Shown here: positions 21,688-33,371 of the stretch, piece after piece
Numbering within the stretch: the first letter of the stretch is position 1
How the letters are laid out: each line of letters begins with the position of its first letter
Assembly (NCBI GenBank): GCA_023213395.1
Contig: CM041465.1
Span: 49,173,741 to 49,237,740 of the forward strand
Direction of reading: 5' to 3'
DNA: 64,000 bases
Origin: Cycas panzhihuaensis
Lineage: Eukaryota; Cycadophyta
The notes under the pieces: generated by a model
Told to the model about the DNA's origin: nothing
The model's input: the letters and a program-made list of their open reading frames with translations, nothing else
The model's database searches: none
Translations under genes and position numbers: made by a program

Positions 21688-23447
21688 ATGATGCAGGCCC
21701 TAGATAGAGTGGATACATGAGAGAATGAGGGAATAGCCATCAGGGAGCTACTTAGCTAGCTAGATGAGGTGGGATGGGGGATTTTAAAAGTATATGGACT
21801 CTCACAGGTGAGTGGATCGACCCAACTAGTGATGGAGCATGAGATATTATATGATCTTGTCAGTTTTTAGATCCCAAGATGTAACATCTTCAGGGTACGA
21901 GCCATCAAAGAGATTGAGATAAATCCAAGAGATGTAGAGAGGATCTTGGGAGTGAGCTGGCATGGTGAGCGACTGAGGCTCATCAAGGTGATATATGAGG
22001 AGTCCTAGATGGCATGCAATGAGTACTTAATGAGATTTAATGATTAGATGAGTCAACATGGGATATTAGTAGAGGCTATCTAGATAATTGGAGATATTCC
22101 TATAGTTAGGAGGATTATTGCTCTAATTATCATTTATAGGATAGTTAGAACCCAAAATTTTATGGGGGTTCTAGCTCGATGGACATGCATGGTAAGGAGA
22201 TTTGAGCGAGGGATCTAAATTAACTAGGGGTAATACATAGTGGACACTATTGACCACCAGTTATCTAGGATCAAGAGAATGGGAAGGGGAGGATTCTTAT
22301 ATAACTTGATATTGATGTGTTGGCTATACAACTACATTCCACTAATGAGGCCAAGAGGAGCACCAAGGGCACTGATTATTATAGATCTAGGGATGAACAT
22401 GTGTCACATGAGGTCGAGGATCCATAATAGGCCAACTATCATATCCAAGAACATGCATAGTCCTCTTCTTAGTAGGATGACGAGGAGACAACTCGTAGAG
22501 GATGCATAAGTAGGCCTACCAATTTGAAGTGATGACGAGATAGATGTTACAAAGAGAGGGGTAGTATAAGAGGCTCCTATCATTAGTCAAGGGAGAGGTA
22601 GAGAATATGATAGAGGAGGAAGAGGTGGGAGAGATGGTAGAGGCAGTGGTGGGATAGAATAAGGAGGAAGGGGAGGTGCCTTAACTAGTGAAGGAAGATG
22701 GAGTTGTCAGGTATTTGAGAGAGCAGACAGAGTACCAGGTGATGGTAGAGGAGGCTCTACACAGAGTATAGAGCTAGGCTCATCTAACAGGCAGGGTAGA
22801 GGAGGAGGGAGTATATTAGGAGAGGGCAAGCCTATCGAGGAGGCTCCCCATGAGCCACAAGGAGAGGGGGTATCATCTGTAGAGGATGCAATAAGAGCAG
22901 AACCAATAGGAGAATATGAGTTTCCAGGTATGATATTTAATTGATTTCTCTCACATCATATTATATTTCTTTTTCACTCAATATTTCTCATTCTAGAGGA
23001 CTAGTCATATATTATATATTTTTATTGATAGGTGATGAGGTCATGACCTTGAGAGAGGTGTAGAGGATATTGGTTCTAATATTCCCCTATGTTCCAGCAT
23101 TAGAGAAGGTGCCAACATGGAACATAGTGGACCATATCCTATTGGGAGGACATATTGGCTATTACAACCATACTATTTGAGCCCAAGATCTTTACATGGA
23201 TACAAGAACAGAGCTAAGGACACGAGAGCTAGAGCTTAAGGCAACCAAAGATAAGAGATGACATCTACATAGGATGTCATTGACTCAGGCCAGAGCATGA
23301 TTTAATCCATTAGTAAGTGCTACAATATAATAGGGACAACATCACCTTCCACCTCGTAGAGAGTCCACACATGGAGAGACTTTAGGCAGAAGGGAGAGGG
23401 CATATCTAGGTGTTCTAGAGGGGTCTCATCAGGGGGTACAAAGATGA
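21688..23447 (+). pseudogene. Antisense two-exon gene relic carried by the Tat-like element (unknown, possibly plant-mobile-domain-like)
   Basis: One reading frame runs without frameshift from an ATG pair (21688/21691) to 22927, continues across a GT-AG intron (22928-23031) and ends at a TGA at 23445-23447. That is 552 codons, with about nineteen nonsense codons, the exon 1 ones mostly TAG where Trp is likely. The first part has RVRAIKEIEINPRDVERILG and SWHGERLRLI. The middle has WTCMVRRFERG, RMGRGGFLYNLILMCWLYNYI and RPRGAPRALIIIDLG. The later part of exon 1 is an RGG-rich hydrophilic stretch (GRGREYDRGGRGGRDGRGSG). Exon 2 has charged, helical sequence. The layout weakly resembles plant-mobile-domain proteins picked up by transposons. 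Antisense ORFs in this position are known in Tat-group elements. The function is unknown. Confidence 0.65.
22928..23031 (+). other. Probable spliceosomal intron (GT-AG, phase 1) in the antisense gene relic
   Basis: TTTCCAG then GTATGATATTT opens it. A T-rich body and TTTATTGATAG close it, and the frame resumes GTGATGAGG. It is 104 nt and AT-rich, typical for a plant intron. Splicing joins exon 1 and exon 2 in register, with the shared Gly codon split G/GT. A second AG at about 22996 is a less good alternative. Confidence 0.65.
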
Positions 23448-25394
23448 GTGTATTTTGTATTATATAGGGAGATGAGAGGTGTTTTATGAGTCTCAGCCAT
23501 GTACCATGAGTTACATATGTATCATGTCTTTTGTTATTATGTATATATTAATCACTTTCTCTTAAAACTTATATATTAATGATTAACTCTAAACCTTTTC
23601 CCCTTTATTTCCCTTTTATAAATTAAGCATAGGATACATTCATCAACTAGATAGTCCCAAAGAAATATGTAATAATTTCACCATTTTCCTTTTTTTTTTT
23701 TTTTTTATAGTTTATATATTTTTTTGGATTTTTTTTAATAGTATGCAAATGGTAGTTTATACTCATTCTTGAGTGCGGTGGTTTTGAAAAGAAAAAGAAT
23801 TACAAGCAAGAATGAAGAATAGAAAACAAACAAAAGATAAAATGGAGTAGGTGAAAGGTTTACTTATTCTATAAACATAAAACCATCTAAAATAAATAGT
23901 AATAAGTTTATAAAGATAAAAGATAAAATTACATGAATCTCTCGAGAGAAACTTACATAACTCTCATCATACTCTTGACAAATTATATAAATGTAAAACA
24001 AAATTCATGTTTATATAATATATCATGAATAAAACAAGTTGTTTACTAAATGAAAAATTAATCTCACTTAACAAATGACCCATCATCTAAGTATATTGGG
24101 TTCCTTGTTGGCTCCTTCTAGGGATAAGAAGCTTTTAGGATCTTTCCCCCTGCCAAGATCCTCCACAACCAAAGATTCCCACATAGGTCTATTCCTTTCA
24201 AATACTTTATTTCACCCTTCCACCTATTGTCTTAATCCTCAAACTACTTAAATCTTTATCTTCCTAAACCTATAGTTCATACTCGTGATGGAGTGGTAGT
24301 TTATGCTCATTCTAGAGTGGTGGTTTATACTTATTCTAGAGTGGTGTGCCCCCATCTAAAAGATAAAAGTCAAGGAAAGTGATCAACCAAGATAGAGGAA
24401 ATAAGAGTGCCAGCTTCAATATTAAGAGAACAAGGAATATACTAGATGGTAACCAAAGAGAAAAAGGATAATAATGATAAAGCCTAATGATGAAGAAGCA
24501 AGATTCATGATGAGCGAATCTAGCAGATCCCAACTAACTGATAGACTACAACCTGAGAGTTAAAATATATAATAATGGGTCCAAGGTAAAAGTGAGAAAT
24601 ATCAAATAAGGCTCATATAATAGTAAGATACTCAGGTTTATTATTGGTTGCCATAGGTATGAAAAATCATGTAAAAAGGAGAGGGCTTACTACTTGGTTA
24701 TAAATCACCTAGGCAAAAGTAGATGGTCCTTGGTTATCCCTACTACCCCCATCAGTGAACATACTCAATGGCATGGGAGAAATAGAATCAAAGTTTGGAG
24801 ATGTTATGATCAATAAAAGAGGGTATGAGAATTAATCAATAAGGAGATGGTAATAAAAGAAATCAATTTTGACTCTGGTGAAGATAAAGAAGAATCATAA
24901 TTAGAATGATCATGATCAATACTAGTAGCGGTGCCAAGTAGGGTTCGATCATAACTGAGGCTATGACGGACCCAAGCAGTTAGATCCAAAAATCCTGAAT
25001 GACTCATCTAAATGAACCTAACCTATAGATGGATAGGTAGGGATGAAGCTATCACACGACTTGCCTCGAATTACAAGAGGATGATAATAAAATACTTTCT
25101 TTTACTCTCTTTTTTTTACTTTCCCTTTCTTTCTTTTTTCCTTTTTCATTTACTTTTTATTTTTCTCTTTTTCTTTTATTGCTTTCACTTTCCACTTTTC
25201 TTTTTTAATGAGAAGAGAATCATAATTATCCAACTATGAAATTCTTTTACCCAATACAATAGGAATTTATCCCTTTTAATAGAATCTATAATGGAAGAGA
25301 CCAATCTCCTTAAGAATCAAACCATGAGAAAATAAGAGATCAAAATCATGGTGTCTCCAAATGTAAAGGGAAGATGACTGAATAAGTACTCACT
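23448..25394. other. 3' region of the Tat-like element without recognised gene
   Basis: It holds a T-run at about 23690-23706, a repeated phrase GAGTGGTGGTTTATACTCATTCT (about 23747-23785 and 24290-24345), and a pyrimidine-rich tract at 25096-25207. Short frames here have no family I recognise. Confidence 0.4.
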
Positions 25395-25823
25395 TCAAAA
25401 GATAGATAGAGTGAATTGAGGATTATAAAAATAATCAAAAGAAAATAAGAAGTGATGTATGACCAAAAAGGAATCCTCAAGGTAAGGCATTAGTAAATGA
25501 AGGTATAATATCAACCAATAACCAAGTATTTGAAGCTGATGGAAGTGTCTCTCTTTCAAGGATGAGAATATGATAAAGTTGGGGGCCCAAATTCTCCATT
25601 GAGTACAAAACTCAAAAGAGAACAAGATCCAAGTAATGTAGTAGAGAATCACAATCAATATAGATGTTAGAAAGAGAAATGGACTAATATGATCATGAGT
25701 AGGATCCTTGATAACAGCAAAAATAAACTCACAAGAAAATAAGAAAAAATCAAAAAGAAAGATCACCCATAGTTTTAACTCATTCAACGAAGAAAAAGAT
25801 TCGAAGCCATAGTTTATCCTCAT
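25395..25823 (-). other. Hydrophobic open frame after pol, unassigned
   Basis: This is an open 142-codon stretch immediately downstream of the integrase C-terminus on the same strand. It is very rich in F, L, I and S, including LWVIFLFDFFLFSCEF, and may be low-complexity sequence left open by chance. I recognise no domain. It could be a 3' extension of the element or spacer. A duplicate of the minisatellite phrase lies at its upstream end. Confidence 0.25.
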
Positions 25824-25835
25824 TACAGAGGTGAT
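25760..25835. repeat. Outlying units of the minisatellite
   Basis: CCATAGTTTTAACTCATTCAAC and CCATAGTTTATCCTCATTACAG match the repeated phrase of the array at 20435-20945. About 4.8 kb and the whole antisense gene separate them. Confidence 0.65.
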
Positions 25836-25859
25836 GAACGTATGTTGCTAGGCATAAAA

Positions 25860-26960
25860 CTTTATCAAATACTGAGAATTAATAGACCTTTTAAATTCTA
25901 ATTCTTCTCATGTCAAAATTTGATAAGCCCTATTACTCAAATCTTCCATTACTAGAAAAGGACTTATCCATTTGGGAGAAAACTTACATTACTTATTGTG
26001 CAAATACTCTAACTTTAATATCTTATCATCGACATTGAACCTCTTGATCCTAAGTTGCCTATCATAAGTGGCCTGAATGCTAGCTTTGGATGCTATATTA
26101 TTTTGTAAAGCTTGTAAACGAGTCTCATCTAATTTCTCTAACTCTAAGAGATGTGCTTCTCTTTGAAATTCTTCATCAGTAAACTCCTTCAATGAGACAC
26201 GTAAAGAGGGGATCTCAACCTCTAATGGAAGGATGGCCTTAATACCATAAATACAAGAAAATGGCATCATGCCTATAGCATTTTTAATGGAGTACTATAG
26301 GCCCATAAATCTTGAAATAATTGAGTGTTCCAATCCTTATAAGATGTAGAGACCATTTTAGCTAGAATCTTAATTAAAATTTTATTGAAAGCTTCCACCT
26401 AGCTCTTTGTCTGAGGGTGATAAGGGGTGGATAACCTATAAGTGATATGGAACTTACTACTTAGCTCAATGATATGAGGATTACAAAATGAAGTCCCCTT
26501 ATCAGTAACAATAGCATCTAGCACCCCAAACCTATAAATGACATGCTAAAATGTAAATGGGGTAATAATTTTTCTAGTAGCAGTAACTAATGGGATCGCT
26601 TCACTCTATTTCATAAAGTACTTGGTTACAATTATAATGAACTTATGCCTATTAGGTGACGCTGAAAAAATCTAACCAATGAGATCGAGACCCCATTGGA
26701 AAAAAGGCTAAGATGAAACTATCAACTTTATTTCCTGTGTAGGTTTATATATCAATGTTGCATGGGATTGATATTTCTGGCACTTTTGGATGTAAGAATA
26801 AGCATCTTTAAATAAGGTAGGCTAATAATAACCCATATGAAGAATGTGTTGGGCCATTGATCAACCAATAAAATTCCCACCATGCATTCCTTCATGGGAT
26901 TCTGTTAAGATAACTAGTGTTTCATCAAGAGAGAGGCATCTTAACAAGATTCCATCAAAA
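25860..26960 (-). pseudogene. Tat-like integrase domain
   Basis: This enzyme joins cDNA ends to host DNA. The N-terminal zinc motif reads HEGMHGG (H-x3-H), then further on CQKYQ, where the family has C-x2-C, so the last Cys has become Tyr. The catalytic core shows WGLDLIG (first Asp), LDAIVTDKGTSF (second Asp) and PYHPQTKS followed by a stop and VEAFNK (the Glu). The C-terminal part (26270-25989) is open, with FSCIYGIKAILPLEVEIPSLR and LNVDDKILK-like sequence typical of the gypsy INT tail. Stops interrupt it. The order after RNase H is the Ty3/gypsy order. Confidence 0.85.
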
Positions 26961-27199
26961 GAATGCTTATAAAGTATGTCGTCAAGCAAAAGATATTACC
27001 TGGCAGTAGCACAAATTTGTCTTCTCTTCTTTAAGATAGCAAGATAAGGGAAAGATTGATCATGTAGGTGTGATCTAATCTCTCTATATCATGGATTATC
27101 AAAAGGGATGACCTAGATATAGAGGATGTATTCATCTAGGAGGGAATCATCAACAGGTTGGCTAGCATAATTAGGGAGAGGAGCATTAGCCATGATCTA

Positions 27200-27640
27200 T
27201 GGGATGATCATATCTTTCTTAGATTTCCTATTAACCACTTGTAAATCAAACTCTTGAATCAATAAAGACCACTTACCTAATCGTCTAGTGAGATTAGATT
27301 TAGTAAGCAAATATCTTATAGGATCTAACTAAATAATAAGGTGGACCCTATTTCCAAGGAGGTAGTGGTGTAACTTCTTGGTAGCGAAAACCAAGGCAAG
27401 GCACTCCTTTTAAGGGAAAGGATAATAAAGTTTAATAGCCACTAGGGTTCCACTGATGAAATAGATAGCTTATTCCTTATCAAATTCATCCTCCTAAGCT
27501 ACCATTCCTACTAATGATTCCTTAGTAGATAAAGTACACCAAATAAATGCTTTATCAAATCTTGGTAGAGTAAGAACATGTGCTGAAACCAAGGCTTGCT
27601 TCAACTTATCAAGGACTCTTGAACTTGAGGGGTCCATCAT
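27200..27640 (-). pseudogene. Tat-like RNase H domain
   Basis: It continues from RT with KESLVGMVA, AIYFISGTLVA, a YPFP-stop-KECLALVFATKKLHHYL block, DPIRYLLTKSNL and KWSLLIQEFDL, the wording seen in RT-linked RNase H of Tat/Ogre-type elements. It removes template RNA during cDNA synthesis. A short linker leads directly into the integrase zinc motif. I find no second RNase H between them. Four or more stops (TAG, TAA) are present. Confidence 0.82.
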
Positions 27641-28893
27641 AACTCGACATCTTTCTTCAAAAGATTTGTGATAGGCTTAGCATCTAAGGAAAAATTAGAG
27701 ATGAAATGCCTCAAGAAACCAAGTCTACCTAGAAACGATTTAATATGTTTTTGGCTCTTAGGAGAAGGTATATTGGCAATTGCCTTCATCTTATCGAGAC
27801 CAATTCTAATCCCATCATAGGAAATGATGTTTCCTAACATCTTTCCTAAAATAATAATGAAAATACACTTGGAGGGATTAAAGCATAAGCAATACCTCTT
27901 ACATCTTTCAAAGATCATTCTAAGATCACATAGATGATCGTATCTTCTACATCAGAGAGCGAGCATATCATCTGAATACATGACAATAATGTTACCAATC
28001 AAATCATAGAAGATATGTATCATATCTCTTTGATATATCACACCAACATTCTTCAACCTGAATGGCATAACTTTATAGATAAAGGTACCCCAAGGAGTAG
28101 TGAAAGTAGTCTTATGATGGTCATGAGGTGAAATGGAGATCTAATTATATCTCAAGAAGTCATCCATAAGAGACATCACCTCAAAATCGGTCATCTAGTC
28201 TCAAATATGATCAAGAAAGGGGAGAGGAAAATTATCTTTAGGGCATGCCTCATTGATATCATGAAAGTCAATGCAAATCTAAATCAAACTATTTTTCTTT
28301 ACTACAAGAACTATGTTAGAGACCCATTGAGAGTAGTCAATACTCTCAATGAATCTCGCTCCTAACAACTTCTCCACCTCTTTTTTAATAACGAGGGAGA
28401 GACAGAGATGGATAAGGCACTATTTTTGCTACTTAGATTTAATGCTAAGAGTTACTGTGATATTATATTCGATAACTTGAGGATCAAGGCTACACATATC
28501 TTTATAGTCCCAAGTAAAATTTGAGTGAAATTCACAAAAGAGATCCTTGGACTGAGTGATCTCTTGGGGAGTACAATTAGCTCCCAACTTGATAAGTTTA
28601 GGGGTGTCTTCCATCTCTAAGTCTATGTCAATAGTATGATCCATAAGCATCATGTTTCTCTCTTCAAAATAAGTAGGGGCTGGCTCTATTGAGGAAAATG
28701 ACTCCTGAGGTTGGGAATGGGTAACTAGTGGTGAATGAGATTGAATTACCTTTAAAAAACTCAACCTATGGTGTTCATCATATAACCTAATAGATGAACC
28801 TACTAGATATTCTAGAATTGCCTCATCATTCTCAAAGTGATCTAGATGAAAGAGATTGACGAGGAGGAGATTGCTAGGTAGATCAATAGACAA
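27640..28893 (-). pseudogene. Tat-like reverse transcriptase domain with N-terminal extension
   Basis: The open block 28893-28429 includes FTWDYKDMCSLDPQVIEYNI, the segment just upstream of RT in this group. The palm follows through several frameshifts: a KKNG-like turn, CIDFHDIN-like, HDHHKTTFTTPWGTFIYKVM and the catalytic MYSDDML (about 27965-27985). It ends with CRRYDHLCDLRMIFERC, FNPSKC and FLGRLGFLRHFISNFS (open block 27918-27637). YSDD stands where most elements have YVDD or YMDD. Identification is secure; the exact boundaries are not. Confidence 0.85.
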
Positions 28894-29699
28894 AGAGAGA
28901 GGCCTAAAATATAAAAGGGAATCAACTAAAGAGTTTGGAAGAGTAGGAGTAATAGGCCTACCAACACACTCCCAAGTTAAAGTAAATATTTAATTAAATT
29001 CTTGACAATTCTGAAGACGTTCTTAGTTAGACAAAGATATTAGGATGAGAGAGGATGAGAAAGAATCCATGAGAGGATGGAAAGGAAAAGAAATAGTGGA
29101 GATCGAATGGACTTCTGATATTATGGTGGAGGTATTTTGACTACTTTGACTTATATTAAGCAAATCAATATCTTCACTCCCTGATTCTAAGTCTGGATGT
29201 CAATGTAATAACATCTTCCTCTCATGTCTATTCAACCACATTATAAAGAAAGAGGATCAAGAGAAGAGTGGTGAAGTATTAACACATGAATTATGTGTTA
29301 CCAAAGTTGAATAATTACTCAATGAAAGATTGGTAATGGAAGAAACCAAAGCATTTGTTACCCAGGCCAAACACAAAACTTGTGAAAAATATATATGAGT
29401 AAGAAGGGAATCATCCATATTGATGGTTCTACTCATGGGTAGTTCCCCATAAGATACAATAGAATAGGGAGTTACTTCTTTATTAAGAGTAGAAGAGGAA
29501 ACCAAATCAGTCAAGTCTAAAGTAGAAGGAATAGGTGAGGAACTTGATGACAAAGGGACAACCTCGACCAAATCCATATCCTTTACTTCTTGATAAGTAG
29601 AAGGAGCTTCGATGGAAAAGTATTGACCTAAACCAAGTGATTGAAAGAAGTACTCCAAAGATTTTAACAATTCACCATGTTTCGAAAAAGTCTCAATAA
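28894..29699 (-). pseudogene. Tat-like pol spacer between protease and RT
   Basis: An open piece at 29670-29257 (137 codons, rich in S, L and T) is in the pol orientation. Elements of this group carry a poorly conserved linker here. No catalytic motif is seen. Confidence 0.45.
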
Positions 29700-30260
29700 A
29701 AGGGACTGACTATTTAATGGGTTTTAGTTTTCACTTCACAATTTTCAATTGTCCCTGATCGATAAACCTAAGTTCCCCAAAGAGGGATAAACAAACCATT
29801 GATATTTGGGTAATCTAAGGTCTATCCAAAAGAATATTATACTCTAAGTTAAGATCAATGATGGTTAACTCAGTGAGGACTATCTTTTCTTCTAATGTAA
29901 GAGGAAGAGTGACTTGACCTAGAGGTACCTTCTAATTTTTATCGTAACCTTGGAAAATCCACTCACATGGAACAAAAACTAAGATGTCAAAATCCTCAAT
30001 AAGTCAAAGAGGGATTATGCTGATAGATGATCCTTTATAAAAAATAACTCACTTAATATTGATATCATCTTTTACAATCTCAATGTAAAATGGAGATATA
30101 TCATTCAGTACATAAGTAGAATGATAAGACAAGGCAGCCAGGTCAAAGGAAAGCATAGAGGCAAATAAAGAGACTATGACAGGAACTCCCAATGCATCAA
30201 ATAAAAGCTAATGTTACTTAGGGAAACACTTCATTTAATTAATAACTGATATACCTCTAG
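29700..30260 (-). pseudogene. Tat-like aspartic protease region
   Basis: A decayed retropepsin-like domain. YKGSSISIIPL stands where the family has D-x-GSS-x-N-I-x-P, so the catalytic Asp reads Tyr. Then GQVTLPLTLEE and LEYNILLDRP (the family has YN-x-LLGRPW) and ITQISMVCLSLFGELRF follow. It would cleave the polyprotein. Its placement between gag and RT is as expected. Confidence 0.7.
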
Positions 30261-30301
30261 AATGGTCTTTAATTCTTCAATCAAAGAGAATAATCCATCC
30301 T

Positions 30302-32700
30302 TTATACTAGAGGGAATAGACCTAAACCTAATGGGACCAGGAGGGGGGGGGTTACTAGAGGTAAAGAGTTAGGATTCCTCACCATCAGATCATCAAGTGA
30401 TTTAGATGGACCTATACTCTTTGTTATATCCACCATGATTATCGTTTTCTTAGTGTCAACACCTTTAGGAGGTAGGTGACATTGATTGTTAGTTCGTTTC
30501 ATTGAAGGATTTAAGGAAGTGGTAGTCTTCTTTAATGAATTAGAACTCAGATTCACCTTTATTATATTGGACCTACTTTTCCTTACCTTTATCATCTTTG
30601 TTTGTTTTCTTATTATATTAAGGTAAAGGATCCTTATAGATCATTTGATCTTGAAATGACTTAGAGGGGCAATTTAATTAGACATTTATATTTTGAGTTA
30701 TATTTTAAATGGTACAATACTCACTTCTATCTTGAGCATCTATTTGATTATATGAATACTATTTTATCTTTCTAAAGGGAGGAGGAGATGGAGGAGTAGC
30801 TTGTTTCTTCCTTCCTTCAGTAAGATTAATAACTTTAGTCTTTTATGAAGGCTAGATCTAAGGAGGACCATCAACACATAATTTAGTGTTGATCACATGC
30901 TCTAATGATCTGATAGAAGAAGTCAAGTGATTGTAAGTAGGTTCAAGATATGAAGCCTTTGTTGTTTGAACTGTTTCTTTGGAAGGGGAAAGTTTCCCAA
31001 CTCTCTTAATACCTACTTGAATCTCAAATGTTTTTAAGGCTAAGCAATGATCAACAACATCTTCATAAGCTTGAAGGCCAAGTTTTAGAACTTCAAGGTG
31101 TACATGGGCCTTAAAGCATTAGTAAACAGATCAAATAGTAAGCTAGGATCAAGATGTGAATGGTAAGTATGTACCTAGTCTTAAAACCTTCTCACAAAGT
31201 CTCTTAAGGTCTCATCATGATTCTACTTGATGGATAAAAGGGATTTGATACATGATTCAAATGGTCTCACTGCATCAAAATAGTTGATAAAAGAATTAAC
31301 TAATTATTAGAAAGAGAGGATGAAGCTAAAGGAAGTTAATAAAATGAATTCAAGGCATCGTCTTGAAGTGATTTAGGGAACAAGCATATCATAATAGAGT
31401 CATATGGCATAAAATCCATACAAGTAAATGTGAATGCTTGTATATGGAAGGCGAGATCTTGAGAAGAGTCACCAGAGAATTTAGGCAACTTAGGAAAGAA
31501 TAGAGGTATAGGAGATAAAAATACCTCATATGGAAATAAAGATTTCATATAATTAAGAAAGGGTCTCCTTAGCCTCAATGTAGTAAAACATTAAGGCAAG
31601 GATGGCATATAGGGAATAGACAAATGGATGGGTTATTATTGTTATTATGGTTGGGGAATGGTATGAGATGGAAATATGGGGAGGGATTAAACTAAGTTGT
31701 AGGATTAACCATAGAATTGGTTTGAAGTATAAGATATTGTGGGAAGATTAGATTGAATGTGGAGAAAGGATTTAGTTTTGGAGTAGGTCTAAGAATATAC
31801 AAAGAAGAAGTAGGATTGGAAACTCTCAAAGCTTGTCATTAACTAGCAGAAGCATGATGATGGATGAAATAAGTATAAGAAACATGTTGAGAAGAAGGGA
31901 CCATATTATACACTCTAAGAGAAGGTGCATGAGGTCTAACACCATAAGATAAATTTGTATGCGATGTATGAGGTTGTAATTAAGTGGTGGAAGAAACAAG
32001 ATAAGGAGAAGTAACCCTAGTGGTATAAGAATGAATAGGTCATAGGCTTGGTGAAGGCAAAGCCACTTGACTAGAAGTAGGCACATGAGAGGCATTAGGG
32101 TTGCCATAGGCAGGAATGGTAGTGATACCTTCATGTGTAGAAGGTATAGTATGAGGAGAGTGAATATGAACTTAAAGCCTAGAAGGAGAGTGGTGGGGAT
32201 GTGAATGAGTTGACTTATGGTCTTGCACTTCCTCCAAAGGAGGAGAATGAGGTCTTAGTGAAGGTCCTGGTAAAGGAGGGTGGAAATGATGGGGAGATTG
32301 AATGGCATCAGGTAGAGGCTCAACTTAAATTGACTCATAATCTTCACACAAGGGATCAAATTAAAGATATTATGGTGAAGATGTCATGGTATGAATCTCC
32401 TTATAGAATAAGACTCGATAATAAGGCATGTATAGTAGAGTGGGAATCCTAGTGAAAACTAACTCAAAGTATGATAGATGTGTTTAGATGGGAGGTGGCT
32501 CATCTTGTGCAAAGGAAGGATCCACAAAACAAGGGTCACCAAGATATTGAGAGGGTTCAAGGTATCCTTACTCCACGAGAATGTCATACAACTAGGTCAA
32601 ATCTTTAGGAGGATAAATATAAGTGTCATGAGCCTAAAGTTCTAAAGATTTGATCTAAGATGATGAAACTTCCTGACTAAAATGTGAAGGATGAGCTTAA
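30302..32700 (-). pseudogene. Tat-like gag region
   Basis: This encodes the particle protein. From about 32700 there is a long P, S, H, T-rich N-terminal part (for example SPHHFHPPLPGPSL and GVRPHAPSLRVYNM). Next is the gag core in an open block (31578-31336), with LPKFSGDSSQDLAFHIQAF, and onward ESCIKSLL-like and EVLKLGLQAYEDVVDHCLALK. A basic tail (KKQATPPSPPPF, DKGKEK) ends near 30590, and an open linker (30595-30302) leads to protease. No zinc knuckle is seen. The N-terminal third could be a separate ORF, as Ogre elements have. Several stops and frameshifts occur. Confidence 0.72.
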
Positions 32701-32794
32701 GGATCAGGCAAGAGGACTTAAATCCTCAAAGAGTGCCTAGGAGTAGGTGTAGTAGTTTTTATTACTTAAAAAAGAAAATAAATGGTAACTCTCT

Positions 32795-32812
32795 AGTATG
32801 GTCACCAAAAAG
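32795..32812 (-). other. Primer-binding site of the Tat-like element, split from its LTR by copia II
   Basis: On the minus strand, copia II removed, the LTR end GAGACATA is followed by a few bases and then TTTTTGGTGACCATAC. The TTTGGYGAC wording resembles leaders of Tat-type elements. I cannot name the tRNA. Confidence 0.5.
32808..32812. repeat. Target-site duplication of copia II, left
   Basis: AAAAG here and GAAAG at 39212-39216, one mismatch. Confidence 0.6.
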
Positions 32813-33358
32813 TGTTAAACCTTATGCTTACATGTTAAGCCTATGTACTTTATTTTTCATGTATTATTTACACTTTTGTACTTTAGGGGTGGCTTATCAC
32901 TTAAGCAATAAAGTACACACCCGCATTCTTTCCTAGTAATACAACATTGTCACTATAGGGTCAAATGGACCCCCATATACTTTTTCTCACTTGAGAGCCC
33001 AAAAGGACACATGTCCTACATGCAATATATATACCTTGGATGTTTGACACTTGTTAAACATCCAATGCCTTAGGTCTCTCCTTTCACTCTATATATTCAG
33101 ATCTCTTCTCATTGTTCTTATATAGAGTTGGAGTTGTATTGTTACATTGCCAGTTTATTAATCAAACTACTATTCATTTGGAGGTTAGACCAATTCTAAC
33201 TCCTCATCTTTAGTATCATTTTGCTCTCTCTCCATGCTTGATCTTGCTTATGTTTGATCTTATATTTTTATTCTTAGCCGAGTCTATTTGCTTTCTAGAA
33301 CTAGAGTGAATATAACTTCTAAATCTTGAGATTGTAAGGCCATTTGGGTATTTCTATA
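32813..33358 (+). repeat. 5' LTR of copia element II
   Basis: About 546 bp. It carries ACTCTATATATTCAG (about 33087-33101), a plausible TATA region that is shared with the 3' LTR (ACTCTATATATTGAG). It ends TCTATA, mutated from TCTACA. Confidence 0.9.
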
Positions 33359-33360
33359 TT

Positions 33361-33371
33361 TGGTATCAGAG
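33361..33371 (+). other. PBS of copia element II (initiator Met-tRNA)
   Basis: TGGTATCAGAG, two bases after the LTR, matches the 3' end complement of plant initiator Met-tRNA used by most copia elements. Confidence 0.85.

Noticed and set aside
25012-25239. 75-codon plus frame rich in F and L
   Set aside because: It is produced by the pyrimidine-rich tract at 25096-25207.
31826-32134. Leucine-rich 102-codon minus frame
   Set aside because: It is the wrong frame of the P/S/H-rich gag N-terminus, which reads better one base over.
32201-32452. 83-codon plus frame opposite gag
   Set aside because: It is the antisense shadow of the gag leader, and no plant gene pattern is visible.
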